Positions 32,929-41,382 of a stretch of 64,000 nt of DNA are shown here, piece by piece; the stretch's first letter is position 1, and the number at the start of each line of letters is the position of its first letter. Below the pieces are notes generated by a model. The model ran no database searches, had not been told where the DNA came from, and saw only the letters and a program-made list of their open reading frames with translations. Position numbers and translations under genes: made by a program. Source of the DNA: Candidatus Uhrbacteria bacterium. Lineage in GTDB: Bacteria; Patescibacteriota; Patescibacteriia; 2-12-FULL-60-25. Where the stretch lies: contig JAIOPK010000006.1 of assembly GCA_021413945.1 (NCBI GenBank), positions 124,001 to 188,000 on the forward strand, read 5' to 3'.

Positions 32929-33336
32929 ATGAAATATCGTGCGTTATTTTATTCAACCGCCGTCGCATTACCGCTCGCCGCCCTCGCGTTTACCGGCGTG
33001 CATGCCGCAACAACGGATACGGCCGTAGGAACTTCTGACGCTCCAAAATGGGGGATGTTCCAGAAGGCAAATCTTACGGATGCGCAGAAGGCCGCTATTG
33101 AGCAGGCTCAAGCCTTGCACAAACAGGCCCAGGACATCTTGGAGAAAGCCGGATTACCGGTACATCGCCCCGGAAAGATGATGCGCGCCCAATTGACGGA
33201 CGAGCAGAAATCGATCTTGGAGCAGGCGAATGCTCTGCGCAAAGAAGGCAAGATCGACGAGGCAAAGGCCTTGATCGAAAAGGCCGGATTGCCGGCGATG
33301 CGCCAGATACATCGAGGTTTCCGCGGAGGTCGATAA
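32929..33336 (+). CDS. Secreted helical protein with duplicated repeat
   Basis: 135 aa from MKYRALFYSTAVALPLAALA, a signal peptide cleaved near VHAA. The mature protein has two copies of a helical unit: LTDAQKAAIEQAQALHKQ...EKAGLP and LTDEQKSILEQANALRKE...EKAGLP. This looks like small periplasmic helical repeat proteins such as CpxP/Spy, although the LTxxQ motif is only similar. Third gene of the sigma module and a likely output or sensor of it. Ends at the terminator 33352-33381. Confidence 0.65.
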   Translation: MKYRALFYSTAVALPLAALAFTGVHAATTDTAVGTSDAPKWGMFQKANLTDAQKAAIEQAQALHKQAQDILEKAGLPVHRPGKMMRAQLTDEQKSILEQANALRKEGKIDEAKALIEKAGLPAMRQIHRGFRGGR

Positions 33337-33351
33337 GAGGCTCGGTTTTAG

Positions 33352-33381
33352 AAAACGCACCATGCATGGATGGTGCGTTTT
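33352..33381. terminator. Bidirectional terminator
   Basis: 12-bp stem AAAACGCACCAT / ATGGTGCGTTTT, 6-nt loop, T-tract TTATTTTAT on the plus strand and A-tract before it. It terminates the plus-strand sigma module; the minus-strand methyltransferase gene (33381-33905) ends at the same place. Confidence 0.9.
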
Positions 33382-33905
33382 TATTTTATATAGATGTAGA
33401 GCCCACCGTTTTTTTCTTTCAGCGGCCAGGTCGGAAACTGGAAGCCGAGTGAGATGACTTGCGATCCGGGTTTCAGTTCACGTTGCAGTTTTTTCTCGAG
33501 ACGTTTCATGATGTAGCCGACGCCAAATAAGGTTACGACATCGTACCGCGAGAAATTCGTTTTCCATAAATCTTTCCAATGGATTTGTGCGAGATGTTCC
33601 AGATTTGCTTCCCGAATTTTTTTGCGCGACAATTGCACAAGAACGGGATTAATTTCGTAGCCGTGCGATTCTATTCCGGTTTTTGCCAATGCGATCACGA
33701 TGCGTCCGTCGCCCGAACCGATATCGACGGCCCTCATGTTTGGACGTTTCTCGACGAGAGATAGGATTCTTTCAACGCCCTCGGCTTTGGTCGGAATATA
33801 CGGCGCGCCTCTGGCTAACACCCAAAGGGCCACGATATCGATCGCGACAAGAATGATCGCGATGGCGACCAACGCGTAGGTGCTCCAGACAAGGGGTTCG
33901 TTCAC
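33381..33905 (-). CDS. Membrane-anchored class I methyltransferase (FAM173-like)
   Basis: 174 aa with a GTG start. One N-terminal helix (YALVAIAIILVAIDIVALWV) anchors a compact Rossmann domain containing the SAM motif AVDIGSGDGRIVIALA and a DVVTLFGVGYIMKRLEKKL region. A small N-anchored methyltransferase with this SAM motif resembles the FAM173/ATPSCKMT lysine methyltransferases, which modify the ATP synthase c-subunit in mitochondria; the target here is unknown. The GTG overlaps the DUF817 stop (GTGA), so the two are translationally coupled. Confidence 0.8.
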   Translation of the reverse strand: MNEPLVWSTYALVAIAIILVAIDIVALWVLARGAPYIPTKAEGVERILSLVEKRPNMRAVDIGSGDGRIVIALAKTGIESHGYEINPVLVQLSRKKIREANLEHLAQIHWKDLWKTNFSRYDVVTLFGVGYIMKRLEKKLQRELKPGSQVISLGFQFPTWPLKEKNGGLYIYIK

Positions 33906-34687
33906 AATTTTTTCTCGCGCACTTTAAAATGCTTGAGGTTGGCGACCAAGATGAAGCTAATAATGACGAGAAGGAACCATGAGGTGATTTTATGGAGTGA
34001 AACCATGTTCCACGTAGTGAGTTGATGCGGGTACTTCCAAGCGCCGAGATACGTCGAGATATTTTCCGCAATCCAAATGAAAAAGGCGATGAGGAGAAAC
34101 GAGAGGCTGACGGGCATGCGGTAGATCTTTTTTGTAACGATAAATTCCACGGACACGCCGAGGAAAACGATGAAGACGAGCGGAATTAAGATCCAGCGAA
34201 TGTCGGGGAAGAAGTGATTAGTGAAAAAGTTGAGATAGATGGTTATTCCGAGAACGGCACTTGGCCAATACGGGACTTTGCCGGTGAGCCGCAAGCGCAT
34301 GATGCGCCATGACTGGCTTAGGTAGCTGCCGACAGCCGCGTACATGAACCCGCTGTATAACGGAACGGTACCAATTTTGAGAAAGCCGGCCTCTGGATAT
34401 GACCACGAGCCGATGCTTGGATGGGTTTTGTAAAGCTCAAGCATGAGACCGATGACATGAAAGAGTGCAATCGTTTTGATCTCGTCTTTGGTTTCAATTT
34501 TAGCGAGGTAGAGAACGACTTGAATCGCTACGGAAGCTAAGAACAGGAAATCGTAACGGGGGAGGGGGCCGAGCGGGAGTTGATGTGAAAGGAAAAGCAA
34601 GATAAAAAACAGGCCGGCAAAAACGCAGGCGCGGGCTTGCTTGATGCCGAATATGAGGAATTCTGTGCCGTAAAATCTCCCGCGCAT
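33902..34687 (-). CDS. DUF817 family membrane protein
   Basis: 261 aa from the Met at 34687 (MRGRFYGTEFLIFGIKQARA); an upstream TTG at 34717 is less likely because it falls inside the promoter. About eight membrane helices. KTHPSIGSWSYPEAGFLKIG and FTNHFFPDIRW match the DUF817 family as I know it. Function of the family is unknown. TTGCCT-17-TATAGT (34722-34694) lies 6 nt before the ATG, so the mRNA should start at the codon itself. Coupled to the methyltransferase. Confidence 0.82.
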   Translation of the reverse strand: MRGRFYGTEFLIFGIKQARACVFAGLFFILLFLSHQLPLGPLPRYDFLFLASVAIQVVLYLAKIETKDEIKTIALFHVIGLMLELYKTHPSIGSWSYPEAGFLKIGTVPLYSGFMYAAVGSYLSQSWRIMRLRLTGKVPYWPSAVLGITIYLNFFTNHFFPDIRWILIPLVFIVFLGVSVEFIVTKKIYRMPVSLSFLLIAFFIWIAENISTYLGAWKYPHQLTTWNMVSLHKITSWFLLVIISFILVANLKHFKVREKKL

Positions 34688-34693
34688 TCGCTT

Positions 34694-34757
34694 ACTATAG
34701 GCGTCTAATCTGTACAAGGCAAAGCCGTTTGCGATGCGGGTAGGTCAATGTTATGCT
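34694..34757. promoter_or_regulatory. Divergent promoters, DUF817 and FAD oxidoreductase
   Basis: Minus strand: TTGCCT (34722-34717), 17 nt, TATAGT (34699-34694), 6 nt, ATG. Plus strand: TTGCGA (34729-34734), 17 nt, TATGCT (34752-34757), 11 nt, ATG. The two -35 boxes are 6 nt apart, so the genes may be co-regulated; both have ultrashort leaders. Confidence 0.7.
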
Positions 34758-34768
34758 CCGCCCATCTT

Positions 34769-36406
34769 ATGGCCAAGAAATCAAGTACAAGCGCTCTTAC
34801 GAAAGAACAGCATGCCGTTCAAGATGCCCGCTACGCGCAAGGGTATACGTATGATTACGTGATTATCGGGACGGGGAGTTCCGCGCTTACGGTTGGCGCG
34901 CTTCTTGCGCATGCCGGAAACAAGGTTTGTATGCTGGAGGCCCATGATATTCCCGGCGGTTATGCCCAGACATTCCACACGGGCGAATATCATTTTTGTG
35001 CGCAGGTACATTACATCTGGGGTTGTGCGCCGGGGGGAAAGATTTACGAATTTTTAAAACATGTCGGGCTGGAGAAAGATATTACGTTCGAATTGCTCGA
35101 CAAGGATGGTTATGACCACATGGTGATGCCGGATGGAAAACGCGTCACGATTCCTTACGGTTACGACAAGCTTCGCGACCATATCGTTGAGGCGTATCCC
35201 GATCAAGCCGAGCCGATGCGAAAATTTATCGGTGTTTTGAAAGCGTTGCGAGAGGAGTTTCGCTATGTACCGGAACGTAAATTGAAGCTTGTCGACTATT
35301 TGAAATTCTACAAGGTACCGACGATTATCAAGTATCGCCTCGCAACATTACAGAACTTGTTTGACGAATGCGGTTTGAGTAAGGAAGCGCAGGCGGTGCT
35401 GTGTGCTAATGCCGGCGACTTTATGCTTCCGCCGGAGAAGTTGTCTTTGTTTATGTACTCGGCGCTTTTTGGCGGGTATAACACGGGCGCCTATTATCCG
35501 ACCAAGCATTTCAAGTACTACGTTCAACGTTTGGCCGACTTTATTACGAGCCATGACGGCTGTCATATCTATTATGAAACGCCGGTCGACAAGATCAATG
35601 TCGAGAACGGTGTTGTGACGAGCGTCGGAACAAAAAATGGAAAGACGTTTACGGCAAAAAACTTTATCTGCAATGGGGATCCACAAACGATGGCCAAGAT
35701 CATCGGTATGGAAAAGTTTCCGGAAGAGGAACGGAAGAAATTATCGTACACGTATTCGCAAGCCGGCGTCGTCGTGTATCTTGGCTTGAAAGATATCGAC
35801 CTGCGCAAGTACGGATTTGGTTCATTCAATATTTGGCACTTGGAAGATTGGGACATGAACAAGATGTGGAAAGAAATGGGAGCCACGAATTTTGAAAAAC
35901 CGTGGGTATTCATGTCGACGCCGACCCTGCATTCCGATGCGGGCGGTACGACGCCGGGTCCCGACTGCCAGATTCTCGAACTTGCTTCGTATACGGAGTA
36001 CCAGCCGTACAAGGATGCGCAGGATAAGAGCTACGTCGATTACATGAAGTTAAAACTGAAGACGGCGGAAAAGATGCTCGATATCGTCGAGAAGAAGTAT
36101 ATTCCGGATCTCCGCAAGCATATTGTCGTGAAAACGATCGGAACATCGACGACGAACGAGGATTTTTGTTTGGCGCCAAAGGGGAATGCGTATGGTGCGG
36201 ATATGATTCCCACGCAGGTCAGCAAGAATCGACTCAAGGCCAAAACGCCGTTTCCAAATTTTTGGTGGTGCAATGCGTCGAGCGGATGGGCCGGGATGTA
36301 CGGAACCGTTTCTACCGGAATGGGATTGTATATGGATTTGACCGGCGATCGCTTTCACGATTCCGCGACAGCACCGAGCGACGAGGAACTGATCAAAGCG
36401 CTTTAA
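34769..36406 (+). CDS. FAD-dependent oxidoreductase, CrtI/CrtISO/RetSat-like
   Basis: 545 aa from [23 protein letters not shown]-binding site [20 protein letters not shown] and the second phosphate-binding stretch [20 protein letters not shown] are at the N-terminus; the C-terminus [20 protein letters not shown] is the family's FAD cap. The fold is that of phytoene desaturases, carotenoid isomerases and retinol saturase. GSS replaces the usual GxGGL. Probably acts on a polyene or other hydrophobic substrate. Converges on, and overlaps by 14 nt, the amine-oxidase-like gene. Confidence 0.85.
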   Translation: MAKKSSTSALTKEQHAVQDARYAQGYTYDYVIIGTGSSALTVGALLAHAGNKVCMLEAHDIPGGYAQTFHTGEYHFCAQVHYIWGCAPGGKIYEFLKHVGLEKDITFELLDKDGYDHMVMPDGKRVTIPYGYDKLRDHIVEAYPDQAEPMRKFIGVLKALREEFRYVPERKLKLVDYLKFYKVPTIIKYRLATLQNLFDECGLSKEAQAVLCANAGDFMLPPEKLSLFMYSALFGGYNTGAYYPTKHFKYYVQRLADFITSHDGCHIYYETPVDKINVENGVVTSVGTKNGKTFTAKNFICNGDPQTMAKIIGMEKFPEEERKKLSYTYSQAGVVVYLGLKDIDLRKYGFGSFNIWHLEDWDMNKMWKEMGATNFEKPWVFMSTPTLHSDAGGTTPGPDCQILELASYTEYQPYKDAQDKSYVDYMKLKLKTAEKMLDIVEKKYIPDLRKHIVVKTIGTSTTNEDFCLAPKGNAYGADMIPTQVSKNRLKAKTPFPNFWWCNASSGWAGMYGTVSTGMGLYMDLTGDRFHDSATAPSDEELIKAL

Positions 36407-37676
36407 TCAATTGTTCGGCGACGCGTTCTCCGTTGCGGAGGGCGCCTTCCGTCCAAGGTCCGTTCAGGTAATCGCCGCAGAAGAATACGTTATTTGCGCC
36501 TTGTCCTTCATGCATGAAATCGCTGACGCGCTGTAAGTGGCCGTGGGAAAATTTGGGCATCGCGTCCGTCCAGCGTTCAAGGTCGTGGTTATGCAATTGA
36601 TCGACGGAGGTGAACCATGGACAGGCTTTGAGCAGTTCCGGTTTTACGGCGGCAAAAATTTCTTCGTCGGTTTTATTGAGCAGGGTTTTGGCAAAGTCTT
36701 CATGGAGCCAGGCGCAGATCAGCGTTTTACCGTCGTGAATAACCTCGTCGCCTTTCATCGCTTCATTGACATAGCCGGAGATGGCTTGGTTTTCCACAAA
36801 AGGGACCCAGACAACGGCGATATCGGGGAGGAGTTTGCGGTCGACGCGGAAGGCGATGCTGATCGATGAAGAGTAGTTTGTGTTCGTCAAAATTTCCGAT
36901 TGTTTTTCCGTCGGATTTTTGTAGATCTTATGGCTGACCGTGGCTTGTGAGGCGAGGACGACGGCGTCGAATGTTTGCGCCGTTCCCGTCGAGTCGACCA
37001 AAGTTACGTTCTCGCCTCCGATAATCTCTTTGACGGGGGAGTCGAGTCTCATGTCGAGCCGTTCCGCAAATGCGTTGGGGAGCGCCTGCATGCCGCCTTT
37101 GGTACGGTGCAGATGCCATCGGCCCGGTTCCGTCTCGATGGATTTCATGATGCCTTTTAATGCCGCGACGCTGATTTCTTCCGCGCGGTGGAATTGGTAG
37201 GTGGATGTGAACGCGTCGACATAGTAGTCGGCGACGTCTTTGCCTGCCCAGCGTCGCATGTAGTCGTAGGCGTTGTCGGTGTCTTGGCCGGCAAGTTCAT
37301 CAAGATCCAAAAAATTACCGATATTTTTTGCGAGGAAAAACTGCCACGTAAAACGCAGTTTGGACAGCATGCCGACCGCATCGGCAAAGGGGATGAGCTC
37401 TCCTTTTTGGAGGATCGCGTATTTAAGAAAACGCATCTTTTCCCACTCGATGCCAAATGCGTTGCAGTAATATTTTATTCTATCGTATAAATCGCATAAA
37501 TGATCGGCTCCGAGGTCAAAAATAAATCCGTCCTTGGTGCGCGAGCTCATGCGGCCGCCGACATACGAATTTTTTTCGTAGACCGTCACGTCATAACCGT
37601 TTTGTTTTAACGTATAGGCGCAAGCGAGTCCGGCGATACCGGCTCCGACGACCGCCACGCGCTTTTTGTCCGTCAT
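36393..37676 (-). CDS. FAD-dependent amine oxidase / desaturase-like protein
   Basis: 427 aa from [20 protein letters not shown], a typical dinucleotide fold, followed by [15 protein letters not shown], the GGR motif of the protoporphyrinogen/amine oxidase/phytoene desaturase superfamily; the C-terminus has [20 protein letters not shown], the FAD-closing motif. Shares its superfamily with the converging gene but is only distantly similar. Promoter TTGACA (37715-37710), 17 nt, TACGCT (37692-37687), 10 nt, ATG. Substrate unknown. Confidence 0.85.
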   Translation of the reverse strand: MTDKKRVAVVGAGIAGLACAYTLKQNGYDVTVYEKNSYVGGRMSSRTKDGFIFDLGADHLCDLYDRIKYYCNAFGIEWEKMRFLKYAILQKGELIPFADAVGMLSKLRFTWQFFLAKNIGNFLDLDELAGQDTDNAYDYMRRWAGKDVADYYVDAFTSTYQFHRAEEISVAALKGIMKSIETEPGRWHLHRTKGGMQALPNAFAERLDMRLDSPVKEIIGGENVTLVDSTGTAQTFDAVVLASQATVSHKIYKNPTEKQSEILTNTNYSSSISIAFRVDRKLLPDIAVVWVPFVENQAISGYVNEAMKGDEVIHDGKTLICAWLHEDFAKTLLNKTDEEIFAAVKPELLKACPWFTSVDQLHNHDLERWTDAMPKFSHGHLQRVSDFMHEGQGANNVFFCGDYLNGPWTEGALRNGERVAEQLIKAL

Positions 37677-37686
37677 AGATGCGCGA

Positions 37687-37715
37687 AGCGTATGTTTTTG
37701 CTCCTCTCTTGTCAA
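37687..37715 (-). promoter_or_regulatory. Promoter of the amine-oxidase-like gene
   Basis: Consensus TTGACA, 17-nt spacer, TACGCT; the ATG is 10 nt past the -10, so the 5' leader would be about 3 nt. The strong -35 makes this the best anchored short-leader example in the window. Confidence 0.8.
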
Positions 37716-37750
37716 TTGATATGGGTCTGCTACAACGTGTAGGTATGACT

Positions 37751-38170
37751 ATGAATAAACACCTCATTCTCTTGGGAAGCTTGGCTTTGCTTGGCGCCGG
37801 CTGCGCGATTCCGGGGATGCCTTTCGGCGAGACGGCGGATAAGACGACGGATGAAAAAGTCGCGATGTGCGCGCAGACGCCACAGGTACATTTTTTTAAC
37901 AAACTTGGTTTTGGGCCGCGTGAGATTACCGAGATTCAGGCCAATGTCGTCGGTCCTTTGGTCGACTACTATCGGACATTGCCCGGTGGAGGATTTCAAA
38001 TTGTATCGATTGTGATCAAGCGCACGGCGACCGGTATTACCGTCGATGCCATTGTCGACCAACCGGATTCCGATGAGCCGGTGTATCACGGGTTTGTACA
38101 TGCACGAACGGCGACGGGAGAATATCCGCGCTGGTATCCGGAAGAAGTTCCGCCGGAATATCGCGGCTAA
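37751..38170 (+). CDS. Predicted lipoprotein, unknown
   Basis: 139 aa from MNKHLILLGSLALLGAGCAI; lipobox LGAGC near residue 18. An ATG at 37745 is also possible. The mature domain of about 115 aa carries a Cys in VAMCAQTPQ and an alternating beta pattern (GGGFQIVSIVIKRTATGITV). No family recognised. Ends at the hairpin 38189-38218. Confidence 0.75.
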   Translation: MNKHLILLGSLALLGAGCAIPGMPFGETADKTTDEKVAMCAQTPQVHFFNKLGFGPREITEIQANVVGPLVDYYRTLPGGGFQIVSIVIKRTATGITVDAIVDQPDSDEPVYHGFVHARTATGEYPRWYPEEVPPEYRG

Positions 38171-38188
38171 CGAATCAATAAAACGACG

Positions 38189-38218
38189 ACCGCCCCGAAA
38201 AAGAAATTTCGGGGCGGT
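38189..38218. terminator. Convergent terminator
   Basis: 12-bp stem ACCGCCCCGAAA / TTTCGGGGCGGT with a 6-nt loop, between the plus-strand lipoprotein gene and the minus-strand HD gene; usable by both. Confidence 0.85.
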
Positions 38219-38239
38219 GTTGTAGCGATTAGACGGCGA

Positions 38240-38836
38240 CTAAAGGGCGAGGAGCGACTCCTCGGCTTGGTCGCAGAGGAGCTCGAGCTCGTGTGCGTAG
38301 ACGGGGCAAGTTATGCGAGCGATCGGCAGGAGGAATCCGCGCGTCTCGTCGATGTACTTGCGGCGGCGTTGTTCCACGAAGGCGCGCATGTCCGAGAGAT
38401 TGTGCTTGCGGTCCGAGCACTTGGTGATACGGACAACTCGGTCGGCATTGGCGATGCCTTCGTAGTAGACCTCGACCGGCTTCACGATGCGGTCGAGCAC
38501 TTCACCCGTGACCGGATCGAAGCAAGGGATCTTCTTGGAGATCGTCTCCAGCCGGTCCCAGGCGAGCGAACCAAAGAGGTTCACGATGACCTTGGGCGGC
38601 GTGTTGGTGTCCTCGACCACGTCATGGAGCAACGCGATGATGAGCGTCTCCGTGTCGTAGTAGCCATGATCGATCAGGCTCAACGCGACTTGGCGCGGAT
38701 GCTCAAAGTAGCGTTCGCCGCCGTCGCGCTCTTGGTCGCGATGGACACACTTGCTTAGCCAGTAGGCGAGCTGGATGAGCTCGAGCTCCTCGGCCGTGCG
38801 CTGAGGAAGCTTGTGAAAGAACTCGTCACGGTTCAT
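38240..38836 (-). CDS. HD-domain protein, small ppGpp-hydrolase-like
   Basis: 198 aa. YWLSKCVHRDQERDGGERYF followed by EHP, then LIIALLHDVVEDTNTP, reproduces the RelA/SpoT hydrolase pattern: first His in EHP, HD in LLHDVVEDT, and a later Asn/Asp region (KCSDRKHNLSDMR; the usual KxADRxxNL). There is no synthetase or TGS/ACT domain, so it resembles a stand-alone alarmone hydrolase (SAH/MESH1). Acts on (p)ppGpp if active. TTGACA-17-TTAGAT promoter; GC-rich codons as in the other orphan units. Confidence 0.85.
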   Translation of the reverse strand: MNRDEFFHKLPQRTAEELELIQLAYWLSKCVHRDQERDGGERYFEHPRQVALSLIDHGYYDTETLIIALLHDVVEDTNTPPKVIVNLFGSLAWDRLETISKKIPCFDPVTGEVLDRIVKPVEVYYEGIANADRVVRITKCSDRKHNLSDMRAFVEQRRRKYIDETRGFLLPIARITCPVYAHELELLCDQAEESLLAL

Positions 38837-38860
38837 GCAGGCCGGCCTTTCTGTGGCTAG

Positions 38861-38889
38861 ATCTAACTAGAAAATGGGCTTATTGTCAA
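38861..38889 (-). promoter_or_regulatory. Promoter of the HD gene
   Basis: Minus strand TTGACA (38889-38884), 17-nt spacer, TTAGAT (38866-38861). Leader about 18 nt; the SD (AAAGG) is weak. Confidence 0.8.
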
Positions 38890-38950
38890 CGCTCTATCCT
38901 GCTTGCAAGGATCGACTTTTTACGCTACTTTAAGCGGGCCAAAACAATAG

Positions 38951-39024
38951 AGGGACGTCGTATAATGGTAGTACAAAGGTCTCCAAAACCTTTAGCGTGG
39001 GTTCGATTCCCCCCGTCCCTGCCA
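38951..39024 (+). tRNA. tRNA-Trp (anticodon CCA)
   Basis: Cloverleaf with acceptor AGGGACG/CGTCCCT, D stem GTAT/GTAC (one G-U pair), anticodon stem AAGGT/ACCTT with loop CTCCAAA (anticodon CCA), T arm GTGGG-TTCGATT-CCCCC with a T50-C64 mismatch, discriminator G73 and an encoded CCA end (39022-39024). G73 is the identity base for bacterial tRNA-Trp. Confidence 0.95.
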
Positions 39025-39027
39025 TAA

Positions 39028-39055
39028 AAAATCATCCGCCACGGCGGGTGATTTT
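39028..39055 (+). terminator. tRNA-Trp terminator
   Basis: AAAATCATCCGCC pairs with GGCGGGTGATTTT across a tiny loop, with one T-G wobble, followed by TTGTTT. It directly follows the encoded CCA. Confidence 0.8.
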
Positions 39056-39086
39056 TGTTTGACGGTCGTGCTATGATCGGCTGTAT

Positions 39087-39581
39087 ATGGAGACGCGAGT
39101 TGCGGTGTTAGCGGGCGGGTGTTTTTGGGGCTTAGAAGAGCTCTTCCGTAAGCAGCCCGGCGTCGTCGAGACGGTAACCGGCTACACGGGAGGCGAGAAC
39201 GAGCATCCGACATACGAGAATCATCCGGGGCATGCCGAGGCGTTGAAGATTACATATGATCCGGAGAAAACGAGTTATCCAGAATTGCTGGATTTCTTTT
39301 TCCGCATTCACGATCCGACGACGATGAATCGGCAGGGGAATGATGTCGGTAGTGCGTATCGATCGGCGATCTTTTATGCGGACGATGATCAGAAGAAGGA
39401 GGCCGAGAAATTTATCGACATCGTGAATGCAAGCGGACGATGGCCGAGTCCGGTCGTCACGACTATCGAGCCGTTGAAGCGTTTCTCCGAAGCCGAGGGA
39501 TATCATCAAGATTATCTCCAGAAAAATCCTGGCGGATATACGTGTCATTTTGTGCGAACGATGCCAAGTTATCTTTCCTAA
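39087..39581 (+). CDS. msrA: Peptide methionine sulfoxide reductase A
   Basis: 164 aa. [12 protein letters not shown] holds the catalytic Cys (about residue 12) in the GCFWG motif, and [12 protein letters not shown] is the second conserved block. Reduces methionine-S-sulfoxide in proteins using thioredoxin. No MsrB domain is fused or adjacent. TATGAT lies 9 nt before the ATG. First of a run of redox and membrane genes. Confidence 0.96.
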   Translation: METRVAVLAGGCFWGLEELFRKQPGVVETVTGYTGGENEHPTYENHPGHAEALKITYDPEKTSYPELLDFFFRIHDPTTMNRQGNDVGSAYRSAIFYADDDQKKEAEKFIDIVNASGRWPSPVVTTIEPLKRFSEAEGYHQDYLQKNPGGYTCHFVRTMPSYLS

Positions 39582-39582
39582 T

Positions 39583-39900
39583 ATGAAAAAGCATATCCTC
39601 AAGCTCGCCGCGCTCCATGTATTGGCTACCGCGCTCTATATCGTCGCGGTGGTTTCTCTTCTATTCTCTATGCCTCGATCGGTTGATCAATCTAATTCGA
39701 TTCTTCTGCCGATCGGCATGCTGCTCTTGTTCGTTTTCTCCGCTTTGTTCACTGGTTCATTAGTTCTTGGCCGACCGGTGCTCTGGTATTTGGATGGTAA
39801 GAAGAAGGAAGCGATTTCGCTACTCATGGCGTCGATTGGGATGTTGTTCGTGGTTACTCTATTGGTGTTTTCAGCCGCTATTCTTTTTGCTACACGGTAA
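39583..39900 (+). CDS. Three-helix membrane protein, unknown
   Basis: 105 aa from MKKHILKLAALHVLATALYI, 1 nt after the msrA stop. Three hydrophobic segments (about 8-28, 42-63, 78-103) with a basic loop (LDGKKKEA). No family recognised. Likely co-transcribed with msrA. Confidence 0.7.
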   Translation: MKKHILKLAALHVLATALYIVAVVSLLFSMPRSVDQSNSILLPIGMLLLFVFSALFTGSLVLGRPVLWYLDGKKKEAISLLMASIGMLFVVTLLVFSAAILFATR

Positions 39901-39928
39901 TTTTGCACTTGTGCTAAGGTTATTTGAT

Positions 39929-40408
39929 ATGAAACGCTATCTTCCATTATTGCTCACCATCGCCATAGCAGGAGCGGGCTGTACCTCGGAACCGGCTCCA
40001 AATTACCGTCCGCCCGGAACGGTGAAAGCGCCGGCAGGAGCGATGCTGGATTTAAGCAACAAGGGTTTGACATCGATTCCGGAAGATACGTTTTCCAAAA
40101 CGGATCTTGTACGGCTCGATCTTTCGCACAATCAACTGACGAGTGCTCCGCAGTCGCAGATCGGCCAGTTACAAGATCTTAAGTTTCTTGATTTGAGCGA
40201 TAACGCCCTAACAGGAATTCCTGCCGAGCTAGGACAATTGAAGAAGCTTGAGACGCTCGATCTATCAAATAATAAGCTAACCGGACTGCCGATGGAGCTT
40301 GGCAATCTTGTAAGACTACGTATTCTTGATGTTTCCGGCAATGATTATTCAGCGCAGGATTTGGATCAGATTGCCGGCAAATTGAAATGGACTGACATAA
40401 AGCGTTGA
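39929..40408 (+). CDS. Leucine-rich-repeat lipoprotein
   Basis: 159 aa from MKRYLPLLLTIAIAGAGCTS, lipobox AGAGC. After a Pro-rich linker it has about five LRRs of 22-23 residues (LVRLDLSHNQLTSAPQSQIG, LKFLDLSDNALTGIPAELGQ, LETLDLSNNKLTGLPMELGN). LRRs form a curved protein-binding solenoid; on the cell surface this suggests binding of a partner or host protein. TAAGGT lies 8 nt before the ATG. Confidence 0.88.
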   Translation: MKRYLPLLLTIAIAGAGCTSEPAPNYRPPGTVKAPAGAMLDLSNKGLTSIPEDTFSKTDLVRLDLSHNQLTSAPQSQIGQLQDLKFLDLSDNALTGIPAELGQLKKLETLDLSNNKLTGLPMELGNLVRLRILDVSGNDYSAQDLDQIAGKLKWTDIKR

Positions 40409-40449
40409 TTGTTGCGTAATAGATGTGCATGTTAAGCTGTCGCTTTAAG

Positions 40450-40923
40450 ATGCAATATATGCAAACGCACAAAGGCCTCATCGGAATGGCGGTATTGACG
40501 GTTTTTTTAATGGGAGCCGGGTCTATCGTTTATATGGGGCGCCCGGTTATGAAGATTGTGCCGATTACCGACGTGCCGCTGGAACAGCCAATACCCTCCA
40601 CGTTTATCTCAGGACCCGCGCCTTCTCCGACTCCGACCCCGGTCTCTCCGCAGGGTGGTCAATCTGGGTCGACATCGGGTAACGGAGCAACGATGTATAC
40701 GATGGCTGATGTCCGAGCTCATGCCACGCAATCCAATTGCTGGTCGGCAGTCGGGGGAAATGTGTATGACCTGACTACGTGGGTTTCGCGTCACCCGGGC
40801 GGTGAGGCGGTTATCGTAGCGATGTGCGGAGTAGATGGCACGAGCGCCTACAATGGCCAGCACGGTAGTTCAAGGCGTCCTCTATCGATGTTGGCACTGC
40901 TTAAAATCGGAACGCTTCAATAA
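40450..40923 (+). CDS. Membrane-anchored cytochrome b5-like protein
   Basis: 157 aa from MQYMQTHKGLIGMAVLTVFL (a start at 40423 or 40459 is possible). The N-terminal helix is an anchor; a Pro/Ser/Gly-rich linker (GPAPSPTPTPVSPQGGQSGS) follows; the C-terminal 80 residues are a cytochrome b5 domain: YTMADVRAH, WSAVGGNVYDLTTWVSRHPGG with the first haem His in HPGG, and NGQHGSS with the second. An extracytoplasmic electron carrier. The DoxX-like gene begins 6 nt downstream. Confidence 0.92.
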   Translation: MQYMQTHKGLIGMAVLTVFLMGAGSIVYMGRPVMKIVPITDVPLEQPIPSTFISGPAPSPTPTPVSPQGGQSGSTSGNGATMYTMADVRAHATQSNCWSAVGGNVYDLTTWVSRHPGGEAVIVAMCGVDGTSAYNGQHGSSRRPLSMLALLKIGTLQ

Positions 40924-40929
40924 GGCGGT

Positions 40930-41346
40930 ATGACATTCGCTTCTCGTATTGTATTGAGATGGTCGTGGGCATTGCTGTTTGTTTGGTTTGGCGTTCAACA
41001 ATTACTGCACCCGGCTCAATGGGTTGCGTTTCTTCCCGTTTGGATCGGTTATTTCCCAATCCCGCCTGAAATGCTGGTTCAGTTAAATGGATGGACGGAG
41101 GTATGTGTAGCGGTGTTGATTCTAGTCGGGTGCTACACGCGTTTTTCCGCCGCTTTTCTTGCTCTGCATTTATTCGGAATCGCCATAACGGCGGGCGGAG
41201 CTATCGGAGTTCGTGATGCGACTTTGGCGATGGTCGGTGTTTCACTCGCCTTAGGAGAACCGGATGAATGGACCTTGGATGCAAAACTCAAGGATGTGAA
41301 AATAGTGGCCCCGAGTGCGAACACGGATCACTCGGATATTCATTAA
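40930..41346 (+). CDS. DoxX-like membrane protein
   Basis: 138 aa with four helices. LRWSWALLFVWFGVQQLLHP, GWTEVCVAVLILVGCYTRFS and AAFLALHLFGIAI follow the DoxX pattern (helix pairs with a conserved Pro/Trp). DoxX proteins are linked to quinol or thiol redox chemistry. It directly follows the cytochrome b5 gene, so the two may form one electron-transfer unit. Confidence 0.8.
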   Translation: MTFASRIVLRWSWALLFVWFGVQQLLHPAQWVAFLPVWIGYFPIPPEMLVQLNGWTEVCVAVLILVGCYTRFSAAFLALHLFGIAITAGGAIGVRDATLAMVGVSLALGEPDEWTLDAKLKDVKIVAPSANTDHSDIH

Positions 41347-41382
41347 CCTTTTTTACGTTCGACGTTCGTCCAGTGCCGCTTG

